From: Leucobacter edaphi
GTDB taxonomy: Bacteria; Actinomycetota; Actinomycetes; Actinomycetales; Microbacteriaceae
Assembly: GCF_016522535.1 (NCBI RefSeq)
Contig: NZ_JAEHOI010000001.1
Coordinates: 124,001-188,000 of the forward strand
Reading direction: 5' to 3'
DNA: 64,000 nucleotides
The translations under genes were made by a program, and so were the position numbers. Shown here piece by piece: positions 42,976 to 52,340 of the stretch. The stretch's first letter is position 1, and each line of letters starts with the position of its first letter. The notes below the pieces were generated by a model. It was given only the letters and a program-made list of their open reading frames with translations, had not been told where the DNA came from and did not search any database.

Positions 42976-44610
42976 CTACCGCAGAAACACCGTCTCGCCC
43001 CCGAGGACGGTGCGCGCCACGCGCAGCCGGTCGAAACTGTGCGGGCCATCGACGGGGCCGGTGAGGAACACGAGGTCGGCATACTTGCCGGGCTCGAGGC
43101 TCCCCACCGTGTCAGCCACCCGTGACGCCTCGGCCGCGCCGAGCGTGTAGGCCCGGATGGCGGTTGCGACGTCGAGGCGCTCCTCGGGCTGGGCAGGTTC
43201 CCGCGACTCGGCGTTGAGCGCGTGCACGTCGGCGGTCGGCGCGGTGCGGGTGCAGGCGGTGTGGAGACCCCACAGAGGATCGGGGCTGGTCACGGGCCAG
43301 TCGCTGCCCATCGCGAGGTGCGCGCCCGAGCGGTGCAGCGATCCGAACGGGAAATGGAATCGCGCGCGGTCCTCGCCAAGGAGCGGGAATTTCCGTTCGA
43401 GGATCTCCTGGTCGTTCCGGGCCCACAGCGCCTGCAGGTTAGCGGTGACGCCGAGTCGCGCGAAGCGCGCGAAGTCGGCGGGGTCCACGACGTCGAGGTG
43501 GGCGATCTGGTGCCGGCTTCCGGCACCGTTTCGCTCGCGCGCGTAGGCGACGGCGTCGAGGCACTCGCGCACGGCACGGTCGCCGACGCCGTGGAAGTGC
43601 ACGCTGATGCCCTCGGCGTCGAGCGCGGCGGTGATCGTTTTCAGGTCCTCGGGGGAGATGACGGAGTCGCCGCGAGACTCAGGATGCACCCCGCGATACG
43701 GCTCGAGGAGCGCTGCGGTGCAGTTCTCGCAGATCCCGTCCTGCATGATCTTGACGCTGCGCACCGGGAAACCGGCGTCGCTCGCTGCGCGGAGCCGATC
43801 CCTCATCTCGGGGAGGTATTCGGGGCCAGCCGATGGCGGCCACCACATCGATCCGGTGACGCGTGCCCGGAGTGAACCGTCCGCGAGGGTGTCGAGGTAG
43901 CTGGGGAGACAGTCGGGGAGCGTGAGGTAGGCGCCGAGGATCGCGTCGTGCCAGGCCGTGATTCCGAGCGAAAACAGCCGATCCTGGGCCGCGAGCAGCG
44001 CCGCGCGCAGATCTGCCTCGCGGTGCGGGGGAATGAGGCGGGTCACGAGCTCGCCCGCGGTGTCGAACAGCATCCCGGTGGCATCGCCGTTCGCGTCGCG
44101 CACGATCCGGCCAGCCGGCGGGTCCGCGGTGTCGCGGTCGACGCCGGCGAGTTCGAGGGCCCGCGTGTTCACCCAGACGCCGTGGGCGTCGTGACTCGTG
44201 AAGACGGCCGGCCGGTCCGGGATGAGTTCGTCGAGGAGCTCCCGCGTGGGCAGCCCGCCGGGGAACGCGTCGCCGAACCAGCCCGCGCCGACGATCCATT
44301 CGGCATCGCTCGTCGCGGCGAAGTCGCTGATCAGCTCCGAGTATCCGGCGACGGAGTGCGCGGCGTCGAGATCGCAGCCGAGGAGCCCGAGCCCTCCCGC
44401 CTGCGCGTGGATGTGGGCGTCATGGAATCCGGGAAGCACCGCCGCACCGGCCGCATCGATCCGCGCGGTGTCGGGCCCGGCGAGGGCGAGGATCTCGGCG
44501 TCGCTTCCGACGGCGACGATGCGCCCGTCGCGGATCGCGAGCGCGGTGTCCTTCGACGGCTCCGGCGCCCACAGCTGTGCCCCGGTCACGATCGTGTTCG
44601 GCGCGTTCAT
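42976..44610 (-). CDS. Amidohydrolase, YtcJ-like
   Basis: A 544-residue metal-dependent amidohydrolase. Metal and catalytic motifs are GFHDAHIHAQAG (HxH near residue 60), HFHGVGDRAV, HQIAHLDVV and GSDWPVTSPDP; C-terminal SLEPGKYADLVFL is typical. The start overlaps the permease stop (ATGA 44607-44610), so the long upstream open frame is ignored. Its paralogue at 55181 shares the same motif order (GxGW...F.GG, FHAIGDRA, GSDWPV). With the NCS1 permease it forms a two-gene uptake-and-hydrolysis unit, consistent with a cyclic amide, hydantoin or nucleobase-like compound, though that substrate is inference. Confidence 0.9.
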   Translation of the reverse strand: MNAPNTIVTGAQLWAPEPSKDTALAIRDGRIVAVGSDAEILALAGPDTARIDAAGAAVLPGFHDAHIHAQAGGLGLLGCDLDAAHSVAGYSELISDFAATSDAEWIVGAGWFGDAFPGGLPTRELLDELIPDRPAVFTSHDAHGVWVNTRALELAGVDRDTADPPAGRIVRDANGDATGMLFDTAGELVTRLIPPHREADLRAALLAAQDRLFSLGITAWHDAILGAYLTLPDCLPSYLDTLADGSLRARVTGSMWWPPSAGPEYLPEMRDRLRAASDAGFPVRSVKIMQDGICENCTAALLEPYRGVHPESRGDSVISPEDLKTITAALDAEGISVHFHGVGDRAVRECLDAVAYARERNGAGSRHQIAHLDVVDPADFARFARLGVTANLQALWARNDQEILERKFPLLGEDRARFHFPFGSLHRSGAHLAMGSDWPVTSPDPLWGLHTACTRTAPTADVHALNAESREPAQPEERLDVATAIRAYTLGAAEASRVADTVGSLEPGKYADLVFLTGPVDGPHSFDRLRVARTVLGGETVFLR

Positions 44611-46013
44611 ACCAGTGCCTCCGCGTTCACCCTGCTGCGCTTCCACAGCACGTAGACGACACCGGGGACGAGGAAGCCCACGATCCAAGCGACGTCGACG
44701 AAGCCGAGCGGTCCGGCGAGCGGGCCGGTGTACATGGTCGTCACCATGAACGGGACCTGCGCGAGCAGGCCGACGAGATAGCTCGTGAGGCCGATCGCAT
44801 CCCATTTTCCGTACATGCCGCCGTCGCGTTCGAACATGTCGCCGACCCGGTAGTGCCCCTTGCGGAGGATGAAGTAGTCGGCGAGGTTGATCGCGGACCA
44901 GGGGATCAGGACGTACAGCAGGATCGTGACGAAGTCGCTGAAGATCAGGAGGAAGTTGTCCTTGCCGAGCACGGCGGCGAGCAGTGCGACGAGGGCGTAC
45001 GCGACGGTCATGATGACGCGCTTGCTCGTGTTGATCCTGATCCGCGCAGAGAACGATTCGAGCACGGTGAGCGAGGACATGACCCCGGAGTAGATGTTCG
45101 CCGAGTTGATGACCGCGGAGGAGGCTCCGAAGCCGATGAGCACGAGCGGGCCGAACCCGCCCAGCAGCTTCCCGAGCGCGGCCATCGCATCGCCGTCCGC
45201 AGTGGTGAGGCCCACGAGCGCCCCGAGGAGCATGACCAGGACCGTGCCAGCGACGAGGCCGAGGAAGGTGGCCCAGAACGCGGCGCGGGAGCCGCTGCCC
45301 CTGGGCATGTAGCGCGAGTAGTCGGAGACATACGGGGCGTAGGCGAGCTGCCAGGTGACCCCCACCGCGAGCATCCCGAAGAAACCGGCCGTGTTGTATC
45401 CGAGCTCGGCGTCTCCCGCCACATCGAACGTGGCCGGGTTGCTGATCAAGACAAAAATCGAGATCACCACGAGGACGCCGATGAACACCGAGAAGATCCC
45501 CATCATCTTGCGCACGAGATCGTATCCGAAGATCGCGACCACGAGGGCGACCACGGCGCACACGACGATTCCGACGTTCACCGAGAGGCCATCGAAGATG
45601 GCCGCGAAGCTCTGGGAAGCGACAACGAGGTTCGAGGCGAAGAAACCGAGGAACATGATCACTGCGACGAGCGACAGCAGACTGCCCCCGTAGAAACCGA
45701 ACTGGCCCCGGGCCTGCAGCATCTGCGGGATTCCGAGCTGCGGTCCCTGAGAGGCATGGAGGGCGGTGGCGATGCCGCCGACGACGTTGCCGATGATCAC
45801 CGCGACCATGGTCCACCCGAGGGAGAGGCCGAACAGCGTTGGGCCGAGCGCGCCCGTCACCACGGTCAGCGGCAGCATGTTGATGCCAAGCCAGACGAAG
45901 AAGAGCCCGCGGGTGGTCCCGTGGCGTTCATTCTCGGGGATCGGATGAATGTGGCGACGCTCGAAGGTGATGATCTTCGTCGTGGTCGCCGAGAGACTCG
46001 GGTACTCGCTCAT
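44607..46013 (-). CDS. NCS1-family purine/cytosine-type permease
   Basis: A 468-residue, 12-helix permease of the nucleobase:cation symporter-1 family. Recognisable segments are IHPIPENERHGTTRGLFFVWLGINMLPLTVVTG at the N-terminus, GPQLGIPQMLQARGQFGFYGG after TM2, the SDYSRYMP loop and an INLADYFILRKGHY segment near the C-terminus. It imports nucleobases, hydantoins, allantoin or vitamins by cation symport. It is translationally coupled to the amidohydrolase gene, suggesting the imported ring compound is then hydrolysed. Confidence 0.92.
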   Translation of the reverse strand: MSEYPSLSATTTKIITFERRHIHPIPENERHGTTRGLFFVWLGINMLPLTVVTGALGPTLFGLSLGWTMVAVIIGNVVGGIATALHASQGPQLGIPQMLQARGQFGFYGGSLLSLVAVIMFLGFFASNLVVASQSFAAIFDGLSVNVGIVVCAVVALVVAIFGYDLVRKMMGIFSVFIGVLVVISIFVLISNPATFDVAGDAELGYNTAGFFGMLAVGVTWQLAYAPYVSDYSRYMPRGSGSRAAFWATFLGLVAGTVLVMLLGALVGLTTADGDAMAALGKLLGGFGPLVLIGFGASSAVINSANIYSGVMSSLTVLESFSARIRINTSKRVIMTVAYALVALLAAVLGKDNFLLIFSDFVTILLYVLIPWSAINLADYFILRKGHYRVGDMFERDGGMYGKWDAIGLTSYLVGLLAQVPFMVTTMYTGPLAGPLGFVDVAWIVGFLVPGVVYVLWKRSRVNAEALV

Positions 46014-46252
46014 GGGGTTCCTATCGCCATCGATATGGAGTGCTGCGGGGGCGCTCCCGCAGTCGGCCGCGCCGCGGCACCTTCCTCATGCTGGCAGCCA
46101 CGACGGGGGAGGGAAAATAGCGTTTCCCGGTGGCCTGGAACTGTTTTTTCGATGGGCGGCGGGGCTCTAGCCCTCGGGGCGTTCCCCGCGGCTGGGCGTT
46201 GCGCAGGGGCGCCCGAGCGAGCGAGTTCGGGTGCTTGATTCGCCCGTCTGGA
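46014..46252. other. Promoter region of the permease operon
   Basis: 239 bp. It contains a short hairpin CTGCGGG/CCCGCAG at about 46043-46062, which on the minus strand would lie in the permease leader. I looked for a known purine, guanidine or ThDP riboswitch and recognised none. Confidence 0.4.
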
Positions 46253-46507
46253 TCATCCCAGACCGAAGAACCACCCGATCAGGAGGCCGAGAGCGCCCAT
46301 GAAACAGAGCACGTTGAACGCGAACCGGAAGGTGAAGATTCGGGTGCCGTCGTGCTCGTAGGACTTTCGCGTGCGTCCACCGCGGTACACGATCATCGAC
46401 AGAATCGCGATCGCGACGACGAAGACCTGGAGCCAGAAGCTCTTGATGGCGACGAAGTTGAGGACCGTTCCCGCGGCGGAGAGCAGGGCCAGGAGGAAGC
46501 TCAGCAC
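46253..46507 (-). CDS. Small membrane protein, 84 aa
   Basis: No family recognised. Three hydrophobic segments: SFLLALLSAAGTVLNFVAI, FWLQVFVVAIAILSMIVY, and FAFNVLCFMGALGLLIGWFFGLG at the C-terminus, with a polar RGGRTRKSYEHDGTRIFTFR loop. GTG start at 46507 without a strong ribosome site. Frame and hydrophobic pattern look genuine, but the start is uncertain. Confidence 0.5.
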   Translation of the reverse strand: MLSFLLALLSAAGTVLNFVAIKSFWLQVFVVAIAILSMIVYRGGRTRKSYEHDGTRIFTFRFAFNVLCFMGALGLLIGWFFGLG

Positions 46508-46599
46508 GATGCCGTCCGTGTCTCAGATGAATGCGGGGAGGGGGCCGTGGCGTCGCTCACGAGCCCGGTCGTGTGCAGGCGGCGACCCATTGCATCAGA

Positions 46600-47541
46600 C
46601 TAGCGATCTCTCGCTGGGGCGCGGGTGTGCTCGGCATCGTCGAGCAGCGCCGCCCGCAGCGCGTTCGCCTGCGCGTCCCAGAACTGCCGGGCCGCGCGGC
46701 TGTCGGGCGCGAGCGCCTCGAAGCCGTGGTAGCCGCACTCGACCAGCACGTACTCGGTCTCGACCCCGGCCTCCTTGAGCTGTCGCGCAAACAGGGTGTC
46801 CTCGTCGAAGAAGAGATCCTCGGTGCCCACGCCGATCCACGTCGAGGGGAGCTCCGCGAGCGCGGTCGCTCGGGCGGGGGCCTCGTAGGGGGTGACGTCC
46901 TCGCTGCCAGGCTCGCGGCGCAGATATGTTTCCCAGCCGAAGCGGTTGTGCTTCGGCGTCCAGAGCCGGGCGTGATCGAGGTCCTCGCGGAGCGCGGTCC
47001 GGTCGTCGAGCATGGGGGCGATGAGCAGTTGCAGCCGCAGGACCGGCCCGCCGTGATCGCGGGCGTACAGCGCGAGTGCGGCGGCGACACCGCCACCGGC
47101 GCTGGCCCCGCCGATCGCCACTCGATCCGGATCGAGACCGAGCTCCTCTGCCCGGTTCACGATCGCGGTGAGGGCGTCGTAGCAGTCGGTCACCGAGGTG
47201 GGGGACGGGGCCTCGATCCCGATCCGGTATCGCACCGCTGCGACGGCGATCCCGAGCTCCTGCGCGAAGGCCATGAGGGCGCGATCGTCCTGTTCCGGCG
47301 CCCCGCCGACGTGTCCGCCGCCGTGCATCCACAGCAGCAGCGGGAGGGGCCCCGTGCGGTTTCGCGGGCGGATGAACCGAACGTGAACGTGGGAGTTGAC
47401 CTCCTCCTTCGTGACGACGAGGTCTGCTGGCGGGGTCCGCCTCGGGACCGGGAGGAGGCGCCCGGCCCGGCTCAGGATCGGGCCGACGGGAAGGTGATGA
47501 AACCATCGAAGCGGGGTGACACCGGTGATGCGGTGGTTCAT
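46600..47541 (-). CDS. Alpha/beta hydrolase, HSL-type esterase
   Basis: A 313-residue carboxylesterase-like hydrolase of the hormone-sensitive-lipase group. It has the oxyanion-hole WMHGGGHVGG, the nucleophile elbow IGGASAGGG with catalytic Ser, a late Asp in GTEDLFFDED and the catalytic His in VECGYHGFE. ATG at 47541 follows GAGGAGAACT. It lies head-to-head with a TetR gene across 170 bp containing a GTCAAC inverted repeat, so the TetR protein probably controls it. Substrate probably a short-chain ester. Confidence 0.92.
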   Translation of the reverse strand: MNHRITGVTPLRWFHHLPVGPILSRAGRLLPVPRRTPPADLVVTKEEVNSHVHVRFIRPRNRTGPLPLLLWMHGGGHVGGAPEQDDRALMAFAQELGIAVAAVRYRIGIEAPSPTSVTDCYDALTAIVNRAEELGLDPDRVAIGGASAGGGVAAALALYARDHGGPVLRLQLLIAPMLDDRTALREDLDHARLWTPKHNRFGWETYLRREPGSEDVTPYEAPARATALAELPSTWIGVGTEDLFFDEDTLFARQLKEAGVETEYVLVECGYHGFEALAPDSRAARQFWDAQANALRAALLDDAEHTRAPARDR

Positions 47542-47677
47542 AGTTCTCCTCGGGTGAGGTCGGTCGGAGGCGGGAACGACGGTGGTGCGGCCCCGGGAAA
47601 GGCCGGTGGAGCTGCGCGCTCGGGCGGGGATCCCGGGCGGTCGTCGGGAAGTAATTTTGCCTCGCGTTCACCCGATG

Positions 47678-47692
47678 GTCAACTAAGTTGAC
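47678..47692. promoter_or_regulatory. GTCAAC-taa-GTTGAC operator
   Basis: A perfect 6-bp inverted repeat with a 3-bp spacer between the divergent hydrolase and TetR genes, 19 bp before the TetR ATG. Likely the binding site of that TetR protein. Confidence 0.55.
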
Positions 47693-47710
47693 TAGTGCAT
47701 ACTGTGTGCC

Positions 47711-48274
47711 ATGCGGCATTCCGAGACTGACAGTAAGGGTGAAATTTTCGCTGCCGCCTCGTACCTCTTTTCTGAACAGGGATATTCCGCGACCACCGTG
47801 CGGCAGATCGCCCACAGGGCCGGAATTGACCCGGCAATGGTGATTCGTCACTTCCATACAAAAGAGACGCTCTTTCTCGAAACGATGCGCGCGCTGGTGG
47901 ATCTCGAGCTGCCGATCACCCCGCCGGTCGAGACGCTCGGGCGGCGCATCGTCGGCGCCCTCCTCGACGCGAGCCCCGGGATGCGGAAGACCTATCTCGC
48001 GCTCCTCCGGGCGAGCGAGGTCCCCTCGGTTCGGGAGGTCCTGCGCCAGGCGAACAGCCTCGGCATCGTGCGGCCTCTCGAGGAGCTCCTCGAGGGTCCC
48101 GATGCGGGCCTGCGCGCCCACGCGACCGCCGCGATGGTCGGCGGCTTCGCCTACGCGCTCTGGCTGCTCGAGGATCCGGCACTCACGGGAGCCGACCGGG
48201 AAGCGCTGCTCGAGCACTACGGGAACTCGATCCAGGCGGCGCTCACCGGCCCGTCGTCGAACCTCGCACGATGA
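47711..48274 (+). CDS. TetR-family regulator
   Basis: A 187-residue TetR protein. HTH at about residues 8-52: GEIFAAASYLFSEQGYSATTVRQIAHRAGIDPAMVIRHFHTKETLF, with the conserved recognition-helix end. The C-terminal domain resembles the TetR_C group with ALVDLELPITPPVETLGRRIVGALLDASPGMRKTYLALLRAS. It is divergent from the esterase gene. Its 3' end overlaps the 3' end of the convergent LacI-family gene by 32 bp. Confidence 0.9.
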   Translation: MRHSETDSKGEIFAAASYLFSEQGYSATTVRQIAHRAGIDPAMVIRHFHTKETLFLETMRALVDLELPITPPVETLGRRIVGALLDASPGMRKTYLALLRASEVPSVREVLRQANSLGIVRPLEELLEGPDAGLRAHATAAMVGGFAYALWLLEDPALTGADREALLEHYGNSIQAALTGPSSNLAR

Positions 48275-49274
48275 GTTCCACGGGGAGTGTTCTGGCGGAC
48301 ATTTCTCCACCTGACATCCCCAGCAGCAACTGTTCCACGGCAGAAACCCCGACCTCCGCGGCGGGGGAGCGCACCGTTGTGAGTGGCACGGGAAGCTGGC
48401 CGACGAGCGGGATGTCGTTGTAGCCGACGAGCGAGAGATCGTCCGGGATTCGCAGCCCGCGGTCGCGGGCCACGCCGAGGGCGCCGACCGCTGCCGTGTC
48501 GTTGACCGCGAAGATCGCCGTCGGCGGCTCGGGGAGATCCAGCAGGAGATTCGCTCCGGCGATGCCGCCCTCGACCTCGAAATCCGTATGGACGATGAGC
48601 TGATCATCGACGGGTATTCCGGCCCGCGTGAGCGCGTCGCGATACCCGAGCGTGCGACGCCACGCGGTGCTCGCGTGGCGCGGCCCCGCGATGATGCCGA
48701 TCCGCCGGTGGCCGAGCTCAAGCAGGTGTTCCGTCGCGAGCCTGCCCCCGGTGCGGTCGTCGGCGGTGACCGCGGTGATCGAGTCGTTCCCGGTCCGGTT
48801 GACCGCGAGCGTCGGTACGCCGCTCGCGCGCATGCGGGCGAGCATTTCCGGGTGTCCGAGGTGCAGGGAGGTGATGAGGAGGCCGTCCACCTGGCGGTCC
48901 TGCAGCAGGTCGATGCTGCGCAGCTGCGGCTCCACCTCGTCGGGGGGCGTCGCGATCAGGATCTGGTATCCGGCCGCGGTCGCCGTCGCCTCGATCGCCT
49001 GGCAGAGCGAAGCGATCACGCCGTCCGCGAGACGCGGGATGACGACGCCGATGGTGCGGGTGCGCTGGGTGCGTAGCCCCGCCGCGATGAAGTTGGGGCG
49101 ATAGCCCATCTCGTCCGCGAGCGCCCGGATTCTCCGCACCTCAGCGCTCGGCTCCCGCCCGGGCCGAGTGGGGCGAAGCGCTCGCGACACGGTCGAGGCG
49201 TGCACCCCCGCGACGTCGGCGATTTCCTTCAGGGTCGGGACGGGGGTGCGTGCCGACTCGCCGTGCCTCGTCAT
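48243..49274 (-). CDS. LacI-family transcriptional regulator
   Basis: A 343-residue LacI/GalR repressor. N-terminal [26 protein letters not shown], hinge helix [13 protein letters not shown], and a periplasmic-binding-like ligand domain with [25 protein letters not shown] and [17 protein letters not shown] at 49274; the longer open frame upstream is discarded. The perfect palindrome at 49350-49367 is the expected operator. It lies divergent to an MHS symporter plus amidase operon, which it most likely represses. LacI control outside sugar metabolism is less common, but known. Confidence 0.93.
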   Translation of the reverse strand: MTRHGESARTPVPTLKEIADVAGVHASTVSRALRPTRPGREPSAEVRRIRALADEMGYRPNFIAAGLRTQRTRTIGVVIPRLADGVIASLCQAIEATATAAGYQILIATPPDEVEPQLRSIDLLQDRQVDGLLITSLHLGHPEMLARMRASGVPTLAVNRTGNDSITAVTADDRTGGRLATEHLLELGHRRIGIIAGPRHASTAWRRTLGYRDALTRAGIPVDDQLIVHTDFEVEGGIAGANLLLDLPEPPTAIFAVNDTAAVGALGVARDRGLRIPDDLSLVGYNDIPLVGQLPVPLTTVRSPAAEVGVSAVEQLLLGMSGGEMSARTLPVELIVRGSTTGR

Positions 49275-49349
49275 CCCTGCCCCTTCCGATCGGGCAAAAC
49301 GCCACTTGACGGGCTGCTCGATTGTCCATATCGTACTAGTCACCCCCAC

Positions 49350-49367
49350 CTTGCAATCGATTGCAAG
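49350..49367. promoter_or_regulatory. LacI-type operator palindrome
   Basis: CTTGCAATCGATTGCAAG, a perfect 18-bp palindrome with the central CG typical of LacI/GalR operators, between the divergent LacI gene and the MHS symporter gene. Confidence 0.8.
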
Positions 49368-49466
49368 AAGTGTCAATGTGAACGCGAGGTGCGGGCAAAC
49401 GGTCATCGCAGAGCGGCGATGCCGGTCGGCAGGCGCGAGGGAGCGTCGTGAACCAGAAGGACCCAC

Positions 49467-50867
49467 ATGACCCAGAACATCTCCGCCGGAGCCCGGCCCC
49501 AGGTAACTTCGCCAGCCAAAGTGGCGTTCGCGAGTTTCATCGGGACCGCCGTCGAATGGTACGACTACTTCCTGTTCGGAACCGCGGCCGTGCTGGTCTT
49601 CAACCACCAGTTCTTCCCGAACCTTGACCCGACGGCCTCGACCCTCGCGTCCCTCGCCACCTTCGCCGTCGCGTTCATCGCGCGCCCGCTCGGAGGCATC
49701 GTGTTCGGGCACTTCGGCGATCGCTTCAGCCGAAAGTCGATGCTCGTGTGGTCGCTCCTGATGATGGGCCTTTCGACGTTCCTCGTCGGCCTGCTCCCGA
49801 CCTATGATCAGGTCGGGCTGCTCGCGCCCGCCCTCCTCGTCGCCGCACGGGTGATCCAGGGCGTCGCGGTCGGCGGGGAGTGGGGCGGCGCCGTGCTCAT
49901 GGCGCTCGAGCACGCACCCGAATCGAAGCGGTCGTTCTACGCGAGCTGGCCGCAGGCCGGGGTCCCCGCGGGTGTCGTGCTCTCGAGCTTCGCCTTCTTC
50001 CTCGTCCAGCTGCTCCCCGAGGAGCAGCTCCAGGCGTGGGGCTGGCGGATCCCGTTCCTCTTCTCCGCGGTGCTCATCGTGATCGGCATGGCCATCCGCC
50101 TGAAGCTCACCGAGTCGCCGGAGTTCGAGGCCGCGAAGCAGCTCGAGCAGCCCGCCGCGCGCCAGAAGATCCCGTTCATCGAGATGCTGCGCAGCTCCAA
50201 GCGCGCCCTGATCGTCAGTGTGTTCTCGCTCGCTGGATCCAACACCCTGTTCTACGTTGCGACGGTCTACCTGCTCTCCTACGGCACCTCGAATCTCACG
50301 TTTGATCGGGGAATGATCCTGCTCGCGGTCGGCGCGGGCGCACTGCTCGACGTGTTCGCGATCCCGCTGGTCGCCACGTTCGCGGACCGCTTCGGCCGCC
50401 GCCGCATGATGATCGTCGGGTCGCTCGTGACCGTCGCGTGCTCCTTCCCGATCTTCTGGCTCTTCAACCTGGGCGGCTGGGGCGTCTTCGCGGCGCTCGT
50501 CATTGCGATGCCGATCGCCCACTCCTTCGTGTACGCGACGGTATCCGGTTTCATCGCGACGCTGTTCACCCCGAGCGTCCGCTTCACCGGCACCTCCGTC
50601 GCCTACCAGGTCGGTGGCATCGTGGCATCCGCTCCGGCGCCGATCCTCGCGACCATGCTCTACACGCAGTTCGGAAGCTACGTCGCGGTGGCCGCATACC
50701 TGCTGGTCACGAACCTGATCGCTCTCATTGCGGTGCTGTTCGCGCCGAAGGAGGTCCCGATCACGCGCGCGGTGCCCGTCGTCCCCGCTGCCGTCGAGGC
50801 AGAGGAGCGCCGCGGGCTGCACCGCGGCGCTGAGGCAGCGGGCGAGGACGAGCCCTCATGGGCATGA
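49467..50867 (+). CDS. MHS-family MFS symporter
   Basis: A 466-residue, 12-helix metabolite:H+ symporter. Markers are GTAVEWYDYFLFGTAAVLVFNHQFFP, RPLGGIVFGHFGDRFSRKS between helices 2 and 3, and GEWGGAVLMALEHAP. It is clearly paralogous to the symporter at 11044 but has a different substrate context: its stop overlaps the start region of an amidase gene by 10 bp, and a LacI protein is divergent. It probably imports an amide or acid compound for that amidase. Confidence 0.92.
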   Translation: MTQNISAGARPQVTSPAKVAFASFIGTAVEWYDYFLFGTAAVLVFNHQFFPNLDPTASTLASLATFAVAFIARPLGGIVFGHFGDRFSRKSMLVWSLLMMGLSTFLVGLLPTYDQVGLLAPALLVAARVIQGVAVGGEWGGAVLMALEHAPESKRSFYASWPQAGVPAGVVLSSFAFFLVQLLPEEQLQAWGWRIPFLFSAVLIVIGMAIRLKLTESPEFEAAKQLEQPAARQKIPFIEMLRSSKRALIVSVFSLAGSNTLFYVATVYLLSYGTSNLTFDRGMILLAVGAGALLDVFAIPLVATFADRFGRRRMMIVGSLVTVACSFPIFWLFNLGGWGVFAALVIAMPIAHSFVYATVSGFIATLFTPSVRFTGTSVAYQVGGIVASAPAPILATMLYTQFGSYVAVAAYLLVTNLIALIAVLFAPKEVPITRAVPVVPAAVEAEERRGLHRGAEAAGEDEPSWA

Positions 50868-52207
50868 GCGGTACGGTCGAACCGAGGCGGACGAGCCCCG
50901 ACCGGGCCCTGGAGGTGGGCGAGATGGAATCGGTATCTGAACAGGTCCTTGCTATGGAAGCGGGCGAGGTGAGTTCCGAGGAACTCACCCGTCGCGCGCT
51001 CGAGCGAGCCGCGGCATCCGGTAAGACGTTCATCACCGTCGACGGCTCGGCCCTGGCGGCGGCCGCCGCCTCGGATCAGCGACGCGCCGCGGGGAAGCCG
51101 CTCAGTCGGATCGACGGCGTCCCCACCGCGATCAAAGACGTCATCGACACCGCCGGACTGCGCACCACGATGGCTTCCGAGTTCTTCCGCGACAACGTCC
51201 CGGAGTCGGACGCGGAGATCGTCACCCGGCTGCGGGATGCGGGCGCGATCATCGTCGGGAAGACGAACGCTCAGGAGTTCTCGTACGGAATCCGCGGCGA
51301 TTCCGGGGCCTTCGGATACGTGCCGAACCCGTACGACGAGTCGCGGGTCTCCGGCGGATCAAGCTCGGGGTCGGCCGCTGCGGTGGTGCAGGGAGTGGTG
51401 GCGTACTCGGTGGGTTCCGACACCGCCGGTTCGGTGCGGGTGCCAGCGGCGCTCTGCGGTGTCGCCGGTTTCAAGCCAACGCTCGGGCTGATCGACACGG
51501 CCGGCGCTTTCCCGCTCTCGCAGAGCTTCGACACGCTCGGGTTCCTCGCCTCCGATGCGGAGGGCATCGACCTCGTTATGCGTGAGGCCGGGTATCTCTC
51601 TGCCCCCGCCGCTGACGGGGAGGCGAGCGTTCGGCTGACCGCGTTGGATGACCTTCGCGCCCAGGTCGCCGATGCGGCTCCGGCCGAGGCCTACGATGCG
51701 GCGATCTCTCGTGTACCCGCGCAGCACGGCGCGCTCTTCCCCGAGGGGAGCGAGGTGTTCGACTTCGACGAGCTGTACCGGGTCGTGCGGTCGCGGGAGG
51801 CCTACCTGATCCACGAGGATCGGGTCGAGCGCTCGCCCGAGCGGTTCCAGCCCGAGGTGCTCGCGAACCTGCGCGCGGGTGCAGAGGTCACGGACGAGGA
51901 GGTGCGATCGGCGCGCGCTGAGATCGCCCGCGCGCGTGCAGCGATGGCCGAGCGATTCGCCGATGACGAACTCCTGATCAGCCCGACCACGCCGATCCTC
52001 GCGCCCGAGGCCGGCGCAACGGCGGCGAGTGGGCCGCTCGCCTCGCTCACGGTGATCTGGAACGTGCTCGGGTGGCCCGCGATTTCGATCCCGATCTGGG
52101 TTCCCGGTTGTGCGCTCCCGCAGTCGATCCAGATCATCGGAAAGCCCGGCCGGGATCGCTCGGTCCTGCGGGCAGCGGCAGCGTTGGAACGGGAGCTTCG
52201 GGCCTAG
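50858..52207 (+). CDS. Amidase (amidase signature family)
   Basis: A 449-residue amidase-signature hydrolase with the Ser-cisSer-Lys triad: Lys in GVPTAIKDVIDTAG, the Gly/Ser-rich VSGGSSSGSAAAV with cis-Ser, and nucleophile Ser in SVGSDTAGSVRVPAALCG. GFKPTLG and TPILAPEAGAT are the usual flanking segments. The start is ambiguous: ATG 50858 or 50864 overlaps the symporter, while MESVSEQVLAMEAGEVSSEELTR starting about 66 bp later looks like the family N-terminus. It hydrolyses an amide imported by the upstream symporter; specificity is unknown. Confidence 0.92.
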   Translation: MGMSGTVEPRRTSPDRALEVGEMESVSEQVLAMEAGEVSSEELTRRALERAAASGKTFITVDGSALAAAAASDQRRAAGKPLSRIDGVPTAIKDVIDTAGLRTTMASEFFRDNVPESDAEIVTRLRDAGAIIVGKTNAQEFSYGIRGDSGAFGYVPNPYDESRVSGGSSSGSAAAVVQGVVAYSVGSDTAGSVRVPAALCGVAGFKPTLGLIDTAGAFPLSQSFDTLGFLASDAEGIDLVMREAGYLSAPAADGEASVRLTALDDLRAQVADAAPAEAYDAAISRVPAQHGALFPEGSEVFDFDELYRVVRSREAYLIHEDRVERSPERFQPEVLANLRAGAEVTDEEVRSARAEIARARAAMAERFADDELLISPTTPILAPEAGATAASGPLASLTVIWNVLGWPAISIPIWVPGCALPQSIQIIGKPGRDRSVLRAAAALERELRA

Positions 52208-52238
52208 TTCGGCGGGAAGCTGCATTGGGTCTCGCGCT

Positions 52239-52278
52239 CTGACGCCTCGGCGCGCCCGTCGCGGCGCCGAGGCGTCAG
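52239..52278 (+). terminator. Terminator after the amidase operon
   Basis: A perfect 15-bp stem CTGACGCCTCGGCGC (52239-52253) with its complement (52264-52278), 10-nt loop. Confidence 0.75.
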
Positions 52279-52340
52279 CTTCGCGCGAGAAAGCGAGTAC
52301 GCTGCGTGGAAGCCCAGTGGGCAGGTCAGAGTGGAGCGGG

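Noticed and set aside
46014-46252. A purine- or guanidine-type riboswitch upstream of the NCS1 permease
   Set aside because: Only one short GC hairpin is visible; no conserved riboswitch core could be recognised.
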